DNA of 64,000 nucleotides, from the NCBI GenBank assembly GCA_965200615.1, contig OZ241377.1:3286001-3350000 (forward strand), given 5' to 3'. The notes under the pieces are model-generated. The model made no database searches and was not told where the DNA came from. It saw only the letters and a program-made list of their open reading frames with translations. Position 1 is the stretch's first letter, and the number at the start of each line of letters is the position of its first letter. Both the position numbers and the translations under genes were made by a program. The DNA comes from Bin5 sp965200615 (lineage in GTDB: Bacteria > Chloroflexota > Anaerolineae > Caldilineales > Caldilineaceae). This document shows, one piece after another, positions 9,433 to 18,892 of the stretch.

Positions 9433-9516
9433 ATACTCTACCCCCTGTCACATTCGCAAAGAACTGCATTTCTGACTTCAATGCCGTTGGAAAGATCGCA
9501 AAAGTAGCGCCTTCCA

Positions 9517-11163
9517 TCAGATCATGCCCAGCTGGCTGAGCATCAGGAAGAACAAGAAGATAATGCCCGAACATGCCAGCCCAACGATCACGCCTGTGCG
9601 CAGCATCTCCTGCCGGTTCACCACACCGGTGACCGCGATAAGAATCATCCGCGCCGAACCGCTGGGCAGCGCGAATGCCAGGGCGACCGCGAAAACTGTC
9701 GGAATAACAAGCCGCACCGGGTCAATGCCCGATGCCTGTCCCAATGTGATGAGTACCGGCGCCAGGATGGCTCCAAGCGGCACATTGTTCATGAACTGCG
9801 TGATGCAGAATGCCAGCAGGATCAACGCCGCCAGTACGCCGAAAAAGGGCAAGCCCTCAAGCGACGGCGCAACCAGGTTGGCGAACCAGGCGCTGGCCCC
9901 GGTCTTCTCCAGCGCATCACCCAGCGTCAGGCCCGCGCCAATGACGAAGAAGACACCCCAGTTTACGCCTTTCAAATCGCTCCAGTCTACGATTTTTTCG
10001 ACCGAAAGCACCGCGACCGCGCCAATGGCGATCACCGCGCTGCTCAATAGAGTTGCCGGCAGCTTGAGTAGATGCTCAATGTACCCGCCGGCAACCCACA
10101 GGCTGATCGACACAAGCAGCACAGCGATGATCTCTCTCTCCGGTCCCGATAGCCTGCCCAGCCTCTCGATCTCCCGTCTGGCCGGTTCGACATCGATCGT
10201 CAACGCCGGCAGTGCGAACAGCCGCGGCAGCAGCAGCCACACAAGCGGCATCAACAACAGTGCAACCGGCAAACCATATTTCATCCAGTCCACGAATCCG
10301 AACCCGTACAACTGGCCCAGCAGACCACTGGCGATCGCGTTCTCGCCGCTCCCCATTATCGTGGCAATCGCGCCGATGCTCGAACTGTAGCCGATGGCGA
10401 GAATCAGGACCGCCAGAGCCTTCCGCCCGTCCTCCGGTCGCGGCACCTGTTGGGCAATCGTAATTGCGACCGGAATCAGCACCGCGGCCGTGGCTGTGTT
10501 CAGGACGAACATGCTGAGCCCGCCGGTGATTGCCATGAGCGCCAACAGCAGCGGCCCGAACCGTCCTCTGCTGCTCACAATTGCATGGAGCGCCAGTCGA
10601 CGCGTCAACCCATGTTTTCGCAACGCCTCAGCCAGGAAAAGGCTCCCAAGGATCAGGAAGACGACCGGGGTGCCAAACGGTTCGAACGCGCCTCCAGCGT
10701 CATCCACCCCGAGCGCAATCTGAACAATTGGCACCAGCAAAGCGACGATTGGCAACGGCGCCGGTTCCAGCGCCAGGATCAGCCCCGAGAAGGCAAAAAG
10801 CGCTAATGCCTTGTGGCCGTCAACGCTCAAGCCGGCCGGCGTGGGCAGGAGCAGAACGATCGCGGTTACTCCCAACACAAGGAGGAGGCGGCGCAGGTCA
10901 AAGACCTTCCGCATTCCTGCCTGAATCGGTTGCTGTAAGACTCTGAGTGGCGTGCCGGTACGCTGCAGGCGTCGCTTGGAAGTAACTGTACGGGTGGCGA
11001 TCCGCTCTCGGATCAAGGCGCTGCGTTCCGCTTGGGCAGGAGGCCGCATCGGCGCCGGCGGCTGCGCCTCCTCTTCTGGATCGGGCCTTCCGTTGGCGCG
11101 CGATGGAGCCCCGATAGTGGGGGGGGGCAAGGAGGACTTCAGACGGGCGCGGTTGTAAGACAT
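9517..11163 (-). CDS. SLC13/DASS-type anion permease
   Basis: A polytopic membrane protein with about 12 hydrophobic segments and the loop sequences of the divalent anion:sodium symporter family (SLC13, CitT/SdcS type), for example NTATAAVLIPVAI and, near the C-terminus, TQFMNNVPLGAILAPVL. These resemble the paired SNT-type motifs of the family. Likely substrates are dicarboxylates, citrate or sulfate; the sequence does not decide. The first 80-100 residues are a Pro/Arg-rich, probably disordered cytoplasmic tail, unusual for the family. The start at 11163 (MSYNRARLK) has no clear Shine-Dalgarno; an internal ATG at 10914 (MRKVFDLRR) has AGGA before it and would give a family-typical length. 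Confidence 0.8.
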   Translation of the reverse strand: MSYNRARLKSSLPPPTIGAPSRANGRPDPEEEAQPPAPMRPPAQAERSALIRERIATRTVTSKRRLQRTGTPLRVLQQPIQAGMRKVFDLRRLLLVLGVTAIVLLLPTPAGLSVDGHKALALFAFSGLILALEPAPLPIVALLVPIVQIALGVDDAGGAFEPFGTPVVFLILGSLFLAEALRKHGLTRRLALHAIVSSRGRFGPLLLALMAITGGLSMFVLNTATAAVLIPVAITIAQQVPRPEDGRKALAVLILAIGYSSSIGAIATIMGSGENAIASGLLGQLYGFGFVDWMKYGLPVALLLMPLVWLLLPRLFALPALTIDVEPARREIERLGRLSGPEREIIAVLLVSISLWVAGGYIEHLLKLPATLLSSAVIAIGAVAVLSVEKIVDWSDLKGVNWGVFFVIGAGLTLGDALEKTGASAWFANLVAPSLEGLPFFGVLAALILLAFCITQFMNNVPLGAILAPVLITLGQASGIDPVRLVIPTVFAVALAFALPSGSARMILIAVTGVVNRQEMLRTGVIVGLACSGIIFLFFLMLSQLGMI

Positions 11164-11259
11164 GGATGATGACAGTTCGTAGCGGCAGTACCGCTGTTGC
11201 TTGCCAACCTGAATTGGTGTTCGGCGACACAAACCCGGGAATACAGGACCGACAGAAAG

Positions 11260-12390
11260 CTAACCGGCGCTGCACCTGCGCAATCCGTGCAGGGCAGAAG
11301 AAAGCCCTGGCGCGAACTCCAGGGTCCTGTTCAGCCAGGGCACGGCCCGGTCGCATTCTTGTGGTTTCTTGTAGACGTGCGACAGGCCCAGCGTCAATGT
11401 GAATTGGGCGTTGATTTCATCTTCATCGAGAAGCTCCATCGCCTGTTCAAGCGTCTCGGACGCGCTCTCGTAATTAAGGCGGCGATAGTAGGCCATGCCC
11501 AAGTGGGCCAGCACAAGGCCATTTTCCGGTTCCATTTCGGCTGCCCGCCGCAAAATGCGCTGCGCCTGCAAATGGTCGCCGCTCTGCCACAACGCCCAAC
11601 CGAGAACATCGAGCGCGAAAGCGGTCTCTCCCGCAGCTACGGCCTCCTTGTAGGTCTCGATCGCGAGTTCCCACTCATCCAGGCGTTCGTATTGCCGTCC
11701 CAGTTCTACGTACAGATCGGGCCGTTTCGGCGCCAGCTCAATGGCACGGCTGTACTCGGCGATTGCGTTCTCGTGCTCCTTCTGTATTTCGTATAGATAA
11801 CCCAGGTTGCGGCGAGCCATCACATTCGCCGGGTCAATGGCCAAAGCCTCCTCCAGATAGTCCAGAGCGACTGCGTAGTTCCCCACATCACTGTAGATCT
11901 CGCCCAAAACTGCCAGAACGTCAGGGTTGTCCGGCTCCAGTTCGAGCGCCTGGAAAGCGAAATCGCTGGCCGCATCGTAGTTCCCGCGCCAGTCGAGCGC
12001 CCGTGCATGCATTGCCAGCGCATCCACATTCTTTTCCTCGAGCCGAACCGCCTTCTGCGTGAGCGCGTAGGCCTGTTCGACCCGGCGCGCCATCAGGTGC
12101 AGACCGGCCAGGGCAACCAGGGGGTAAGCATTCCCAGGTTCCAGTTCGGCCATTCGCTCGAGCGTTGCGGCAGCTTCGCTGAAATTCCCGGCGGCAATGT
12201 GCGCTTCCGCCTTCGTCTGCCAGTAGAGAGCGCTGGGGGTAGGCGTCGTCGCGGGCGGCTGCTGCTGCCTCACAAGCCAGTCCGGTCGCTGAATGTAAAG
12301 ATAGACGGCCAGAAGCAGAACCAAACCGCTCCAAACGAAACACCCTCTGCGGCGTCGACGGCGCGGCCTGTAAGTCCAGTCAAGGTCCAT
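11260..12390 (-). CDS. Membrane-anchored TPR protein
   Basis: 376 residues: a short Arg-rich cytoplasmic N-terminus (RRRRRR at 9-15), one transmembrane helix at about 18-33 (VWSGLVLLLAVYLYI), a Pro/Thr linker, then eight or nine tetratricopeptide repeats from about residue 52 to the end. The repeats are regular, with lines such as NPDVLAVLGEIYSDVGNYAVA. Such proteins are scaffolds for protein-protein contacts outside the cell membrane. Nothing in the sequence gives a partner. TATACT at 12400-12405 ends only 9 bp before the ATG and no Shine-Dalgarno is present, so the mRNA may be leaderless. Confidence 0.8.
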   Translation of the reverse strand: MDLDWTYRPRRRRRRGCFVWSGLVLLLAVYLYIQRPDWLVRQQQPPATTPTPSALYWQTKAEAHIAAGNFSEAAATLERMAELEPGNAYPLVALAGLHLMARRVEQAYALTQKAVRLEEKNVDALAMHARALDWRGNYDAASDFAFQALELEPDNPDVLAVLGEIYSDVGNYAVALDYLEEALAIDPANVMARRNLGYLYEIQKEHENAIAEYSRAIELAPKRPDLYVELGRQYERLDEWELAIETYKEAVAAGETAFALDVLGWALWQSGDHLQAQRILRRAAEMEPENGLVLAHLGMAYYRRLNYESASETLEQAMELLDEDEINAQFTLTLGLSHVYKKPQECDRAVPWLNRTLEFAPGLSSALHGLRRCSAG

Positions 12391-12513
12391 ACCAGGTTAA
12401 GTATAACGCAAATGGGCAGCTTCCCATGTATCGTGTATCAGCCCGTACTGGCCTGCTGCCGGCCTTTTCGAAGGAGATGAAGCGGAGATGGATTGAGGCA
12501 GCCCGGCCGGCGT

Positions 12514-13089
12514 TTACAGGGCCATACCGGACTCATTGCGGGAATACAGTTCCAGGACAATCGAAGCCTCCGGCTGAAAACTGTCGACCAGGGCTGTGAT
12601 GTCTTGGCCAGGACGTAGACTCGCCCGCTTTTCCCGTCGGTGATTGCGGCGGATCGCATTGCGGCCTGCGTACGCTCGCTGCTGAAACCAGTACACGTAG
12701 TCAACGCTGAACTCCAGCGGAGTGAAATTCAGACTCCTGATCTGACCGGGGGCAACTGTAGTGGAAAGCAGGATCCGACGGAAGTGCTGGACTCGCCAGT
12801 AGAATGTCGGCGCCGCTAACAGGAGGACGGTTCCCGCCCCTGCCACCAGCAAAGGAATTTCTGCTCCTTCAAACACCAGCCTGTCCATGTTGCCGCGTCC
12901 GAACGCAGCGCTGAAAAAGCCAAAGGGCAGATAACCGAGTGTGAGGACAAGTGATGCGGGAACAATGGCGCCAACGACAAAAATCACGCTGACAATCGCC
13001 GGCAAGTCCAGGCTGAGCAAACCGACAAGCGTCAGGCTGTGTCCGCTTGACGAGATCTGTTGAGAACGATTTCGAGGAGGGCTGCGCAT
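12514..13089 (-). CDS. Hypothetical membrane protein
   Basis: 191 residues. Two hydrophobic stretches are visible, about residues 20-60 (probably two close helices, LTLVGLLSLDLPAIVSVIFV onward) and 75-95 (IPLLVAGAGTVLLLAAPTFYW), followed by a soluble C-terminal part. The C-terminus has the look of a small beta domain (SLNFTPLEFSVDYVYWF, GQDITALVDSFQPEASIVLEL) similar in style to DUF3592-type membrane proteins, but the match is not firm. It lies 48 bp downstream of the cysteine desulfurase gene on the same strand. No function can be assigned. Confidence 0.6.
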   Translation of the reverse strand: MRSPPRNRSQQISSSGHSLTLVGLLSLDLPAIVSVIFVVGAIVPASLVLTLGYLPFGFFSAAFGRGNMDRLVFEGAEIPLLVAGAGTVLLLAAPTFYWRVQHFRRILLSTTVAPGQIRSLNFTPLEFSVDYVYWFQQRAYAGRNAIRRNHRREKRASLRPGQDITALVDSFQPEASIVLELYSRNESGMAL

Positions 13090-13137
13090 ACCAATGTGGA
13101 GCCGCCGGCGTCAACACCAGGGCGGCGATGGATTTGC

Positions 13138-14331
13138 TTACAGAGGCACTGGCGAGATCTGCCGGTGCTGGTCGACGATCTGCGACAGCTTCTCCAGGAG
13201 GAAATCGATCTGATCCGCGTCGTTGCTGAGGCCGAGGCTCAACCGCAAACCACCCGCCAGCTCCTCTACGGGAACTCCGACTGCTTCCAAAACGTGACTG
13301 GGCCGCTGCCGCGCGCTTGTGCATGCGCTGCCGCTGCTGGCCGCAATCCCGGCCAGATCCAGGGCGATCAGAATGCCCTCCGCCTCCACGTCACGAACTG
13401 TGAAACTCGCGTGATTTGCCAGCCTGTTCATCAGGCTGCCGGTCAAGCGCGCCCCCGCAACTGACTCCAGCGTGTGGCCAATGATCCGGTCCCGCAACCG
13501 GCGCAAACGGGCCATTTCCGTTTCTCGTTCCGCTTCGCACAGAGCCAGAGCGGTCGCCATCCCTACGATGCCGGGTACATTCTGTGTACCGGCCCGCCGC
13601 CTTCCTTCGTGGCTGCCGCCGGTGAGAAAAGGATGAAAAGGTGTACCTCGCCGCAGGTAGAGAAATCCAACGCCCTTGGGCCCGTAAAACTTGTGTGCGC
13701 TGGCGCTGAGCGCGTCCACGTTCAATCCGTCGACGTCCAAAGGCAACTTTCCCGCCGCCTGCACCGCATCGGTGTGGAACGGCGCCTTTCGCTCCCGACA
13801 AAGCGCGCCCAATTCGCCAATCGCCTGCACGCTGCCAATCTCGTTGTTGGCATACATGACGCTGACCACTGCAACGTCAGAGCCGTCGCCAAGTGCCCGG
13901 TCCAAGTCGTCGGCACTGACCAAACCCTCGCCGTCCACCGGCAGCAGCGTTAACTCGAATCCGAAGTAGTCTCGCAAGTCCTCGGCAGTATAAAGCACTG
14001 CGTGATGCTCAACCGGCGTGGTAATGATACGGTCTGCGCCGCATTGGGCGCGCCGGGCCAGGGCAATCCCGCGCAGGGCCGCGTTATCGCTTTCGCTCCC
14101 GCAACCGGTCAAAACAATCTCGTTTGGTTTGGCGCCGAGGACGTCGGCAATCGTGCGCCGGGCCTCGCTCAATCCGGCATGGGCTGCCCGACCCGCCCTG
14201 TGGATGCTGGATGGGTTTCCGTACTTCGAGCTGTCTCTCTGGTCGGTCGAACCGTAATACGGCTCCATTGCCGCCAGAACTTCAGGGCGTAACGGCGTTG
14301 TAGCCGAATGGTCCAGGTAAATCATTGTCAT
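13138..14331 (-). CDS. Cysteine desulfurase (NifS/IscS family)
   Basis: PLP enzyme that takes sulfur from L-cysteine as an enzyme-bound persulfide for Fe-S clusters or thio-cofactors, releasing alanine. The 397-residue protein has the family N-terminus (YLDHSATTPLRPEVLAAM), the PLP-contacting His in VEHH (about 109), the Schiff-base Lys214 in SAHKFYGPKG and the catalytic Cys337 in SSGSACTS. The short SGSAC loop is the IscS/NifS type, not the SufS type. No scaffold (IscU, SufU) or thiolation gene is adjacent, so its acceptor cannot be told. It is transcribed divergently from enolase, with a good promoter at 14407-14435. Confidence 0.95.
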   Translation of the reverse strand: MTMIYLDHSATTPLRPEVLAAMEPYYGSTDQRDSSKYGNPSSIHRAGRAAHAGLSEARRTIADVLGAKPNEIVLTGCGSESDNAALRGIALARRAQCGADRIITTPVEHHAVLYTAEDLRDYFGFELTLLPVDGEGLVSADDLDRALGDGSDVAVVSVMYANNEIGSVQAIGELGALCRERKAPFHTDAVQAAGKLPLDVDGLNVDALSASAHKFYGPKGVGFLYLRRGTPFHPFLTGGSHEGRRRAGTQNVPGIVGMATALALCEAERETEMARLRRLRDRIIGHTLESVAGARLTGSLMNRLANHASFTVRDVEAEGILIALDLAGIAASSGSACTSARQRPSHVLEAVGVPVEELAGGLRLSLGLSNDADQIDFLLEKLSQIVDQHRQISPVPL

Positions 14332-14406
14332 ACGCCAATCTTTCTTCTGCCGCTGGCATCCTGTGCGACTTGCAGGATCACTGCATGGGCACTATCGTAG
14401 TGGACA

Positions 14407-14435
14407 AGCATACTGATTTTTACGGTTTTGTTCAA
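14407..14435 (-). promoter_or_regulatory. Promoter of the cysteine desulfurase gene
   Basis: Minus strand TTGAAC (14430-14435), 17-bp spacer, TATGCT (14407-14412). The predicted leader is about 70 nt. Confidence 0.6.
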
Positions 14436-14552
14436 GTTCTCCACCGGCATACATGAGCGGGGCTCGCAGCCGCAGGCAGTAAATGCGACTTGCGCTCTTC
14501 TACGTGAAACGAAAGAAGGCCGTACCGGCGGAAAGAAACAGGGGAAAATCCG

Positions 14553-15845
14553 ATGACCCATATCGAATCCATTGTTGGACGTCAGATTCTTGACAGTCGG
14601 GGCAACCCTACTGTCGAGGTCGAAATCCAGTTGAGCGGCGGCGCAACCGGACGCGCGGCCGTGCCCAGCGGAGCCAGTACAGGTGTCCATGAGGCGGTAG
14701 AGCTGCGGGACGGCGACAAGTCAAAGTATGGCGGAAAAGGCGTCATGCAGGCTGTGGAGAATGTCAACACCGCTCTCGCACAAAGTCTGAAGGGTGCGAA
14801 CACGCTCGATCAGGTAGCCATCGATCAGGCCATGCTGGAGTTGGACGGCACACACAACAAGAGCAAGCTGGGCGCAAATGCCATTTTGGGCGTCAGCCTC
14901 GCCGCCGCCAAAGCCGCCGCCGCCGCCGCCGGCCTGCCTCTGTACCGCTATCTGGGCGGCGTCAATGCCCACGCGCTTCCCGTGCCCATGATGAACATCC
15001 TCAATGGGGGCAAACACGCGGCAAATAGCACCGATTTCCAGGAATTTATGGTGATGCCGGCCGGCGCCCCCTCCTTCACCGAAGGCGTCCGGTGGGGGGC
15101 CGAGATCTATCACGCCCTCAAAGACGTACTCCACGATGCCGGTTACGGCGCCAACGTTGGCGACGAAGGCGGATTCGCGCCCAGCCTGGGAGGGAACGCC
15201 GCCGCAATCGAGGTGATACTGCAAGCAATCGAGAAGGCGGGATATCGACCGGGCGAAGACGTTTTCATCGCTCTGGACCCGGCCGTGAGCGAACTTTACG
15301 TCGAGGAGACTGGGCGCTACAAGCTCGAAATCGAGGGCTTGGAACTATCCAGTGAAGAGCTTGCCGACCTCTGGGCGGATTGGTGCGACCGCTATCCCAT
15401 CGTCTCAATTGAAGACGGCATGGCAGAAGACGACTGGGACGGCTGGAGGCAGCTCCACGCAAGAATAGGGGAACGAGTCCAGCTGGTGGGAGACGATCTC
15501 CTGGTGACGAATGTCAAGCGCATTGAACGCGCCATAGAGCAGCGTGCCTGTAATGCCCTGCTCTGCAAAGTCAACCAGATCGGCACCCTGACCGAAAGCA
15601 TCGCCGCCATCGAGATGAGCCACCGCGCAGGCTGGGCCGCAGTTGTCAGCCACCGGTCAGGCGAGACGGAGGATGACACCATCGCCGACCTGGTCGTGGC
15701 CTTCAACACCGGGCAGATCAAGACCGGCGCGCCTGCCCGCAGCGACCGCGTCGCCAAGTACAATCAGCTGCTGCGAATCGAAGAGGATCTCGGCCCTGCA
15801 GCAATTTACCAGGGAATGGGGGCCTTCGCGCACTTCAACGATTGA
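14553..15845 (+). CDS. eno: Enolase (phosphopyruvate hydratase)
   Basis: Glycolytic enzyme converting 2-phosphoglycerate to phosphoenolpyruvate, Mg-dependent, cytosolic. 430 residues, the usual bacterial size. The N-terminus ESIVGRQILDSRGNPTVEVE, the loop PSGASTGVHEAVELRD, the metal-site sequences SIEDGMAEDDWDGW and the signature LLCKVNQIGTLTES are all intact. The start at 14553 fits the family start, with a purine-rich ribosome-binding site (AGGGGAAAA) before it. No other glycolytic gene is adjacent; the window's phosphofructokinase lies 43 kb away. Confidence 0.98.
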   Translation: MTHIESIVGRQILDSRGNPTVEVEIQLSGGATGRAAVPSGASTGVHEAVELRDGDKSKYGGKGVMQAVENVNTALAQSLKGANTLDQVAIDQAMLELDGTHNKSKLGANAILGVSLAAAKAAAAAAGLPLYRYLGGVNAHALPVPMMNILNGGKHAANSTDFQEFMVMPAGAPSFTEGVRWGAEIYHALKDVLHDAGYGANVGDEGGFAPSLGGNAAAIEVILQAIEKAGYRPGEDVFIALDPAVSELYVEETGRYKLEIEGLELSSEELADLWADWCDRYPIVSIEDGMAEDDWDGWRQLHARIGERVQLVGDDLLVTNVKRIERAIEQRACNALLCKVNQIGTLTESIAAIEMSHRAGWAAVVSHRSGETEDDTIADLVVAFNTGQIKTGAPARSDRVAKYNQLLRIEEDLGPAAIYQGMGAFAHFND

Positions 15846-15895
15846 GGTCGCTTGGGCACAAAGACATGAATTGGGTGATGCCTTTTATCCGGACA

Positions 15896-15934
15896 ACAAA
15901 AAAGGGATACGTGAGCGAACTCCTCACGCATCCC
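15896..15934 (-). terminator. Terminator of the tRNA-Leu gene
   Basis: On the minus strand GGGATGCGTGAG pairs with CTCACGTATCCC (one G-U pair) and runs into TTTTTT, just downstream of the tRNA. On the plus strand the same stem lacks a T-run, so it serves the tRNA and not enolase. Confidence 0.8.
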
Positions 15935-15942
15935 ATCTTCGG

Positions 15943-16025
<83 letters not shown>

Positions 16026-16038
16026 GCACACGCTTCTC

Positions 16039-16067
16039 ATCATAAGAGTCGGCGCCGAAACTGTCAA
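16039..16067 (-). promoter_or_regulatory. Promoter of the tRNA-Leu gene
   Basis: Minus strand TTGACA (16062-16067), 17-bp spacer, TATGAT (16039-16044); a near-consensus sigma-70 promoter whose start falls a few bases before the tRNA 5' end. Confidence 0.85.
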
Positions 16068-16143
16068 ATGTAGCCCTCTCCCTGAACTTTCCTCTCTCAG
16101 CTTCTGATCGAGCCTTCCACTTGAAACCGCGCGCTGTCCCCGC

Positions 16144-17874
16144 TCATGCCATCTTGCGCTTTTCCTCCTCAATCAGCACACGTCGCAGGATCTTGCCTAC
16201 CTGACTCTTTGGCAGTTCGTCGCGGAAGTCCACCAGCCTCGGCACTTTGTAAGGAGCCAGATGTTCCCTGCAGAAAGCCTCGATCTCGTCTTGTGTGCTC
16301 GTCTGGCCCGCCTTCAAGACAATATAGGCCTTAACCGTTTCACCCCGGATTGCGTCCGGCACGCCTGCCACCACGGCTTCCTGCACCGCCTCGTGCATAT
16401 ACAGGACTTCCTCAACCTCTCTCGGCACGACATTGTACCCGCTTGCGATGATCAGGTCCTTCTTTCGGTCCACAATGTAAAAGCAGCCGTCTTCGTCCAT
16501 GCGGGCGATGTCACCGGTATGGAACCAGCCCTCTTCGGTGATGGCGTCCGCCGTCTCCTCGGGGCGCTTCCAGTAGCCCTTCATAACCTGCGGGCCCCGG
16601 ACGATCAGTTCACCCTCCTCCCCTGCGGCGACAGTTTCGAACTCACCCGCCTCATTCGGGTCGAGGCCTACGATGGCAACCTCAGTGCTCGGTACGGGAA
16701 AGCCGATCGATCCCTCCTTGCGCATGCCGTTGATGGGGTTGGCGCAGGCCACGGGTGAAGTTTCGGTCAGGCCGTAACCTTCCACCAATTTGCCGCCGGT
16801 GATCTGTTCAAAACGTCGCTGAATCTCAATCGGCAACGACATTCCGCCCGAAAGGCAAGCCTTGATCGAACTGAGATCGGCGTCGTCTACCTTGGGATGG
16901 TTGATGATCGCGGTGTACATCGTCGGGATGCCGGGGTACATCGTCACCTTTTCGCGCTGCAGAATGTCAAGCACAAGATCAGTCTGACGGGGGTCCGGTG
17001 TCACGATCAGTTCGGCGCCCGTATACATGGAAAAAAGCATGGCAACCGTCATCCCATATACGTGGAAGAACGGGATCGCGCCCAGCGTCCTCTCCCCGCC
17101 GTATTCCAGGTCTCTGTACCAGGACTCGATCTGCTGCACGTTGGACATCACGCTTCGGTGCGTCAACATGGCCGCCTTGGGAGAGCCGGTCGTGCCGCCC
17201 GTGTACTGGAACAGGACGACATCATCAGGCGCAACGTCTATGCTGGGCGGGTTGGGTGCGCTCGTCTCAAGCAGATTATCAAAGGCCCACACGCCCGGGC
17301 CGTCCGGTACGTCGGTCATCATGCCCGAAGCCCGCACCTTTTTCGCCACCAGCTTGTTGAACGGAAAGCCCAGCGGGTCGGGCACGTCGGTTACGATGAC
17401 GTGCTTGAGATCAGTGCCTTCTCTCGCCTGCGCTACCCGCTCGTAAAACCCGCTCAGAATGACGATGGCAGCCGCGCCGCTGTCCTCCAGCAGATGGTTC
17501 AATTCCCGGGCCGTATAGGTCGGGTTCGTGTTGACAATAACGCAGCCTGCCTTGAGCGCGCCGAAAAAGGAGATCACCTGCTGAGGGATATTGGGCAGCA
17601 TGATGGCGATGCGGTCGCCCTGCTGCAATCCGATCCGGCGCAGAGCAAAGGCGAAGCGATCAGCGGAATCCTTCAGTTCTGCATACGTCTGCTTGGCCTG
17701 TACAGTGATGCCTAATGGCAGGTATGCGAGCAGCAAACGGGTCGCTACCTGGTTGGCATAGGTCTGGGCCGAGGCATCCAACATTTCGTGTGTGAGCTGG
17801 CCGTTGTATTCAATTGAGTCCGGAACACCCGATTCGTACTTCTCTACCCATGGTTTCTGTTCGTATACAGACAT
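16144..17874 (-). CDS. fadD: Long-chain fatty acid--CoA ligase
   Basis: AMP-forming acyl-CoA synthetase of the ANL superfamily: activates fatty acids to acyl-AMP and then acyl-CoA. 576 residues. The P-loop motif YTGGTTGSPKAAMLTH is at about 224-238; VEGYGLTETSPV is motif A5; the hinge and C-terminal part hold WFHTGDIARMDEDG, IVDRKKDLI and, at the end, LPKSQVGKILRRVL with the catalytic Lys. The start at 17874 has AAAGGAG about 10 bp upstream. The gene stands alone on the minus strand, with no beta-oxidation gene adjacent, and has its own promoter. Confidence 0.93.
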   Translation of the reverse strand: MSVYEQKPWVEKYESGVPDSIEYNGQLTHEMLDASAQTYANQVATRLLLAYLPLGITVQAKQTYAELKDSADRFAFALRRIGLQQGDRIAIMLPNIPQQVISFFGALKAGCVIVNTNPTYTARELNHLLEDSGAAAIVILSGFYERVAQAREGTDLKHVIVTDVPDPLGFPFNKLVAKKVRASGMMTDVPDGPGVWAFDNLLETSAPNPPSIDVAPDDVVLFQYTGGTTGSPKAAMLTHRSVMSNVQQIESWYRDLEYGGERTLGAIPFFHVYGMTVAMLFSMYTGAELIVTPDPRQTDLVLDILQREKVTMYPGIPTMYTAIINHPKVDDADLSSIKACLSGGMSLPIEIQRRFEQITGGKLVEGYGLTETSPVACANPINGMRKEGSIGFPVPSTEVAIVGLDPNEAGEFETVAAGEEGELIVRGPQVMKGYWKRPEETADAITEEGWFHTGDIARMDEDGCFYIVDRKKDLIIASGYNVVPREVEEVLYMHEAVQEAVVAGVPDAIRGETVKAYIVLKAGQTSTQDEIEAFCREHLAPYKVPRLVDFRDELPKSQVGKILRRVLIEEEKRKMA

Positions 17875-17991
17875 CGCAACCGTTTCTCCTTTGTTCTAGT
17901 CCGCGGGGTCCTGTGTTGCGCCGACTAACGCGATGCAACTGCCTGGCGCCGCCCGCGCAGCGGAGGTACCCTGCCGATCGAATGTGAGAAA

Positions 17992-18021
17992 AGTATATCA
18001 GAGAAAAAGCAGGATTGGCAA
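17992..18021 (-). promoter_or_regulatory. Promoter of the acyl-CoA ligase gene
   Basis: Minus strand TTGCCA (18016-18021), 18-bp spacer, TATACT (17992-17997). The predicted leader is about 110 nt. Confidence 0.5.
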
Positions 18022-18152
18022 TGAAGTCAACTATAGAGCGTATCTCTCCTTTTGTCGACACGGCCCCAAACAGAGACCGAGGGCTAAGGTAAAGACAGAA
18101 ATTCAGCCGCGCAAACAAGATGCCGAGTTGCCTGAACGGACTTGACCGATCC

Positions 18153-18182
18153 TTGACACAGCAGTTCGGATGAAAGTATACT
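18153..18182 (+). promoter_or_regulatory. Promoter of the CoA-binding protein gene
   Basis: TTGACA (18153-18158), 18-bp spacer, TATACT (18177-18182). An in-frame ATG at 18170 falls between these boxes, which argues that translation begins further down at 18260. Confidence 0.65.
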
Positions 18183-18259
18183 TTTTTGCGGCAGGCAAGC
18201 CGGCATCTTGCCTGAGCTCTATTCGTCAGAGAGATCGACCCAGCTTCATAGCAGGCAAT

Positions 18260-18742
18260 ATGATGCAGGATACGCAGGCCCTGATCGAGAAATACGTAAA
18301 CGAACCGGTTTGGGCCGTTGTGGGCGCCAGCAACCGCAAGGCCAAATACGGCAATCGAATCTATCTGAAGCTCAGAGAGACAGGCTATACGGTCTATCCC
18401 GTGAATCGGCGCGAGCGACTGATTGAGGGCGACACCGCCTACAGCAGTCTGACCGACCTGCCAGAACCGCCAACGGTCATCAACATGGTCGTACCCCCCA
18501 GTGAGGCCCCTGCCGTCGTGGAGCAGGCAAAATCCGCCGGCGCGCACGCCATCTGGTTCCAACCGGGCGCCGAAAGCGACGCCGCCGCCCGGTGGGCACA
18601 GGATCACGGCTTGGACGTCATCGAAGCCTGCATTCTGGTCCAGCTTGCCCTATTGCCCCGCCCAGAGGGAACTGAACTGAACCGGTCCCCATCGCAATCG
18701 CGGCCAACCCCCTCCCCAGACCCTACAACCTCCACCCGCTGA
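18260..18742 (+). CDS. CoA-binding domain protein (YccU-like)
   Basis: About 160 residues; the first 135 form one CoA-binding Rossmann domain: EPVWAVVGASNRKAKYGN is the nucleotide loop, then GYTVYPVNRRE and INMVVPPSEAPAVVEQ. Family members (YccU, pfam CoA_binding_2) bind CoA, but a reaction is not known. The C-terminal 25 residues are Pro/Ser/Thr-rich and low in structure. Two adjacent ATGs (18260, 18263) are possible starts; the promoter position excludes the ATG at 18170. Divergent from the acyl-CoA ligase, so a link to acyl-CoA metabolism is possible but unproven. Confidence 0.85.
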   Translation: MMQDTQALIEKYVNEPVWAVVGASNRKAKYGNRIYLKLRETGYTVYPVNRRERLIEGDTAYSSLTDLPEPPTVINMVVPPSEAPAVVEQAKSAGAHAIWFQPGAESDAAARWAQDHGLDVIEACILVQLALLPRPEGTELNRSPSQSRPTPSPDPTTSTR

Positions 18743-18892
18743 TACTATTTCGCGTTGACACGGGTGGAGGATACGCATTAGAGAAGTTGTGAAGCCATTG
18801 GACGTCAGGGGGCATTCTGGATCAGACGCCTGCCCCTTGCACGACATGGTACGAGACCGGTTATACAGGAAAACGAACAAGGACAAACTGAA

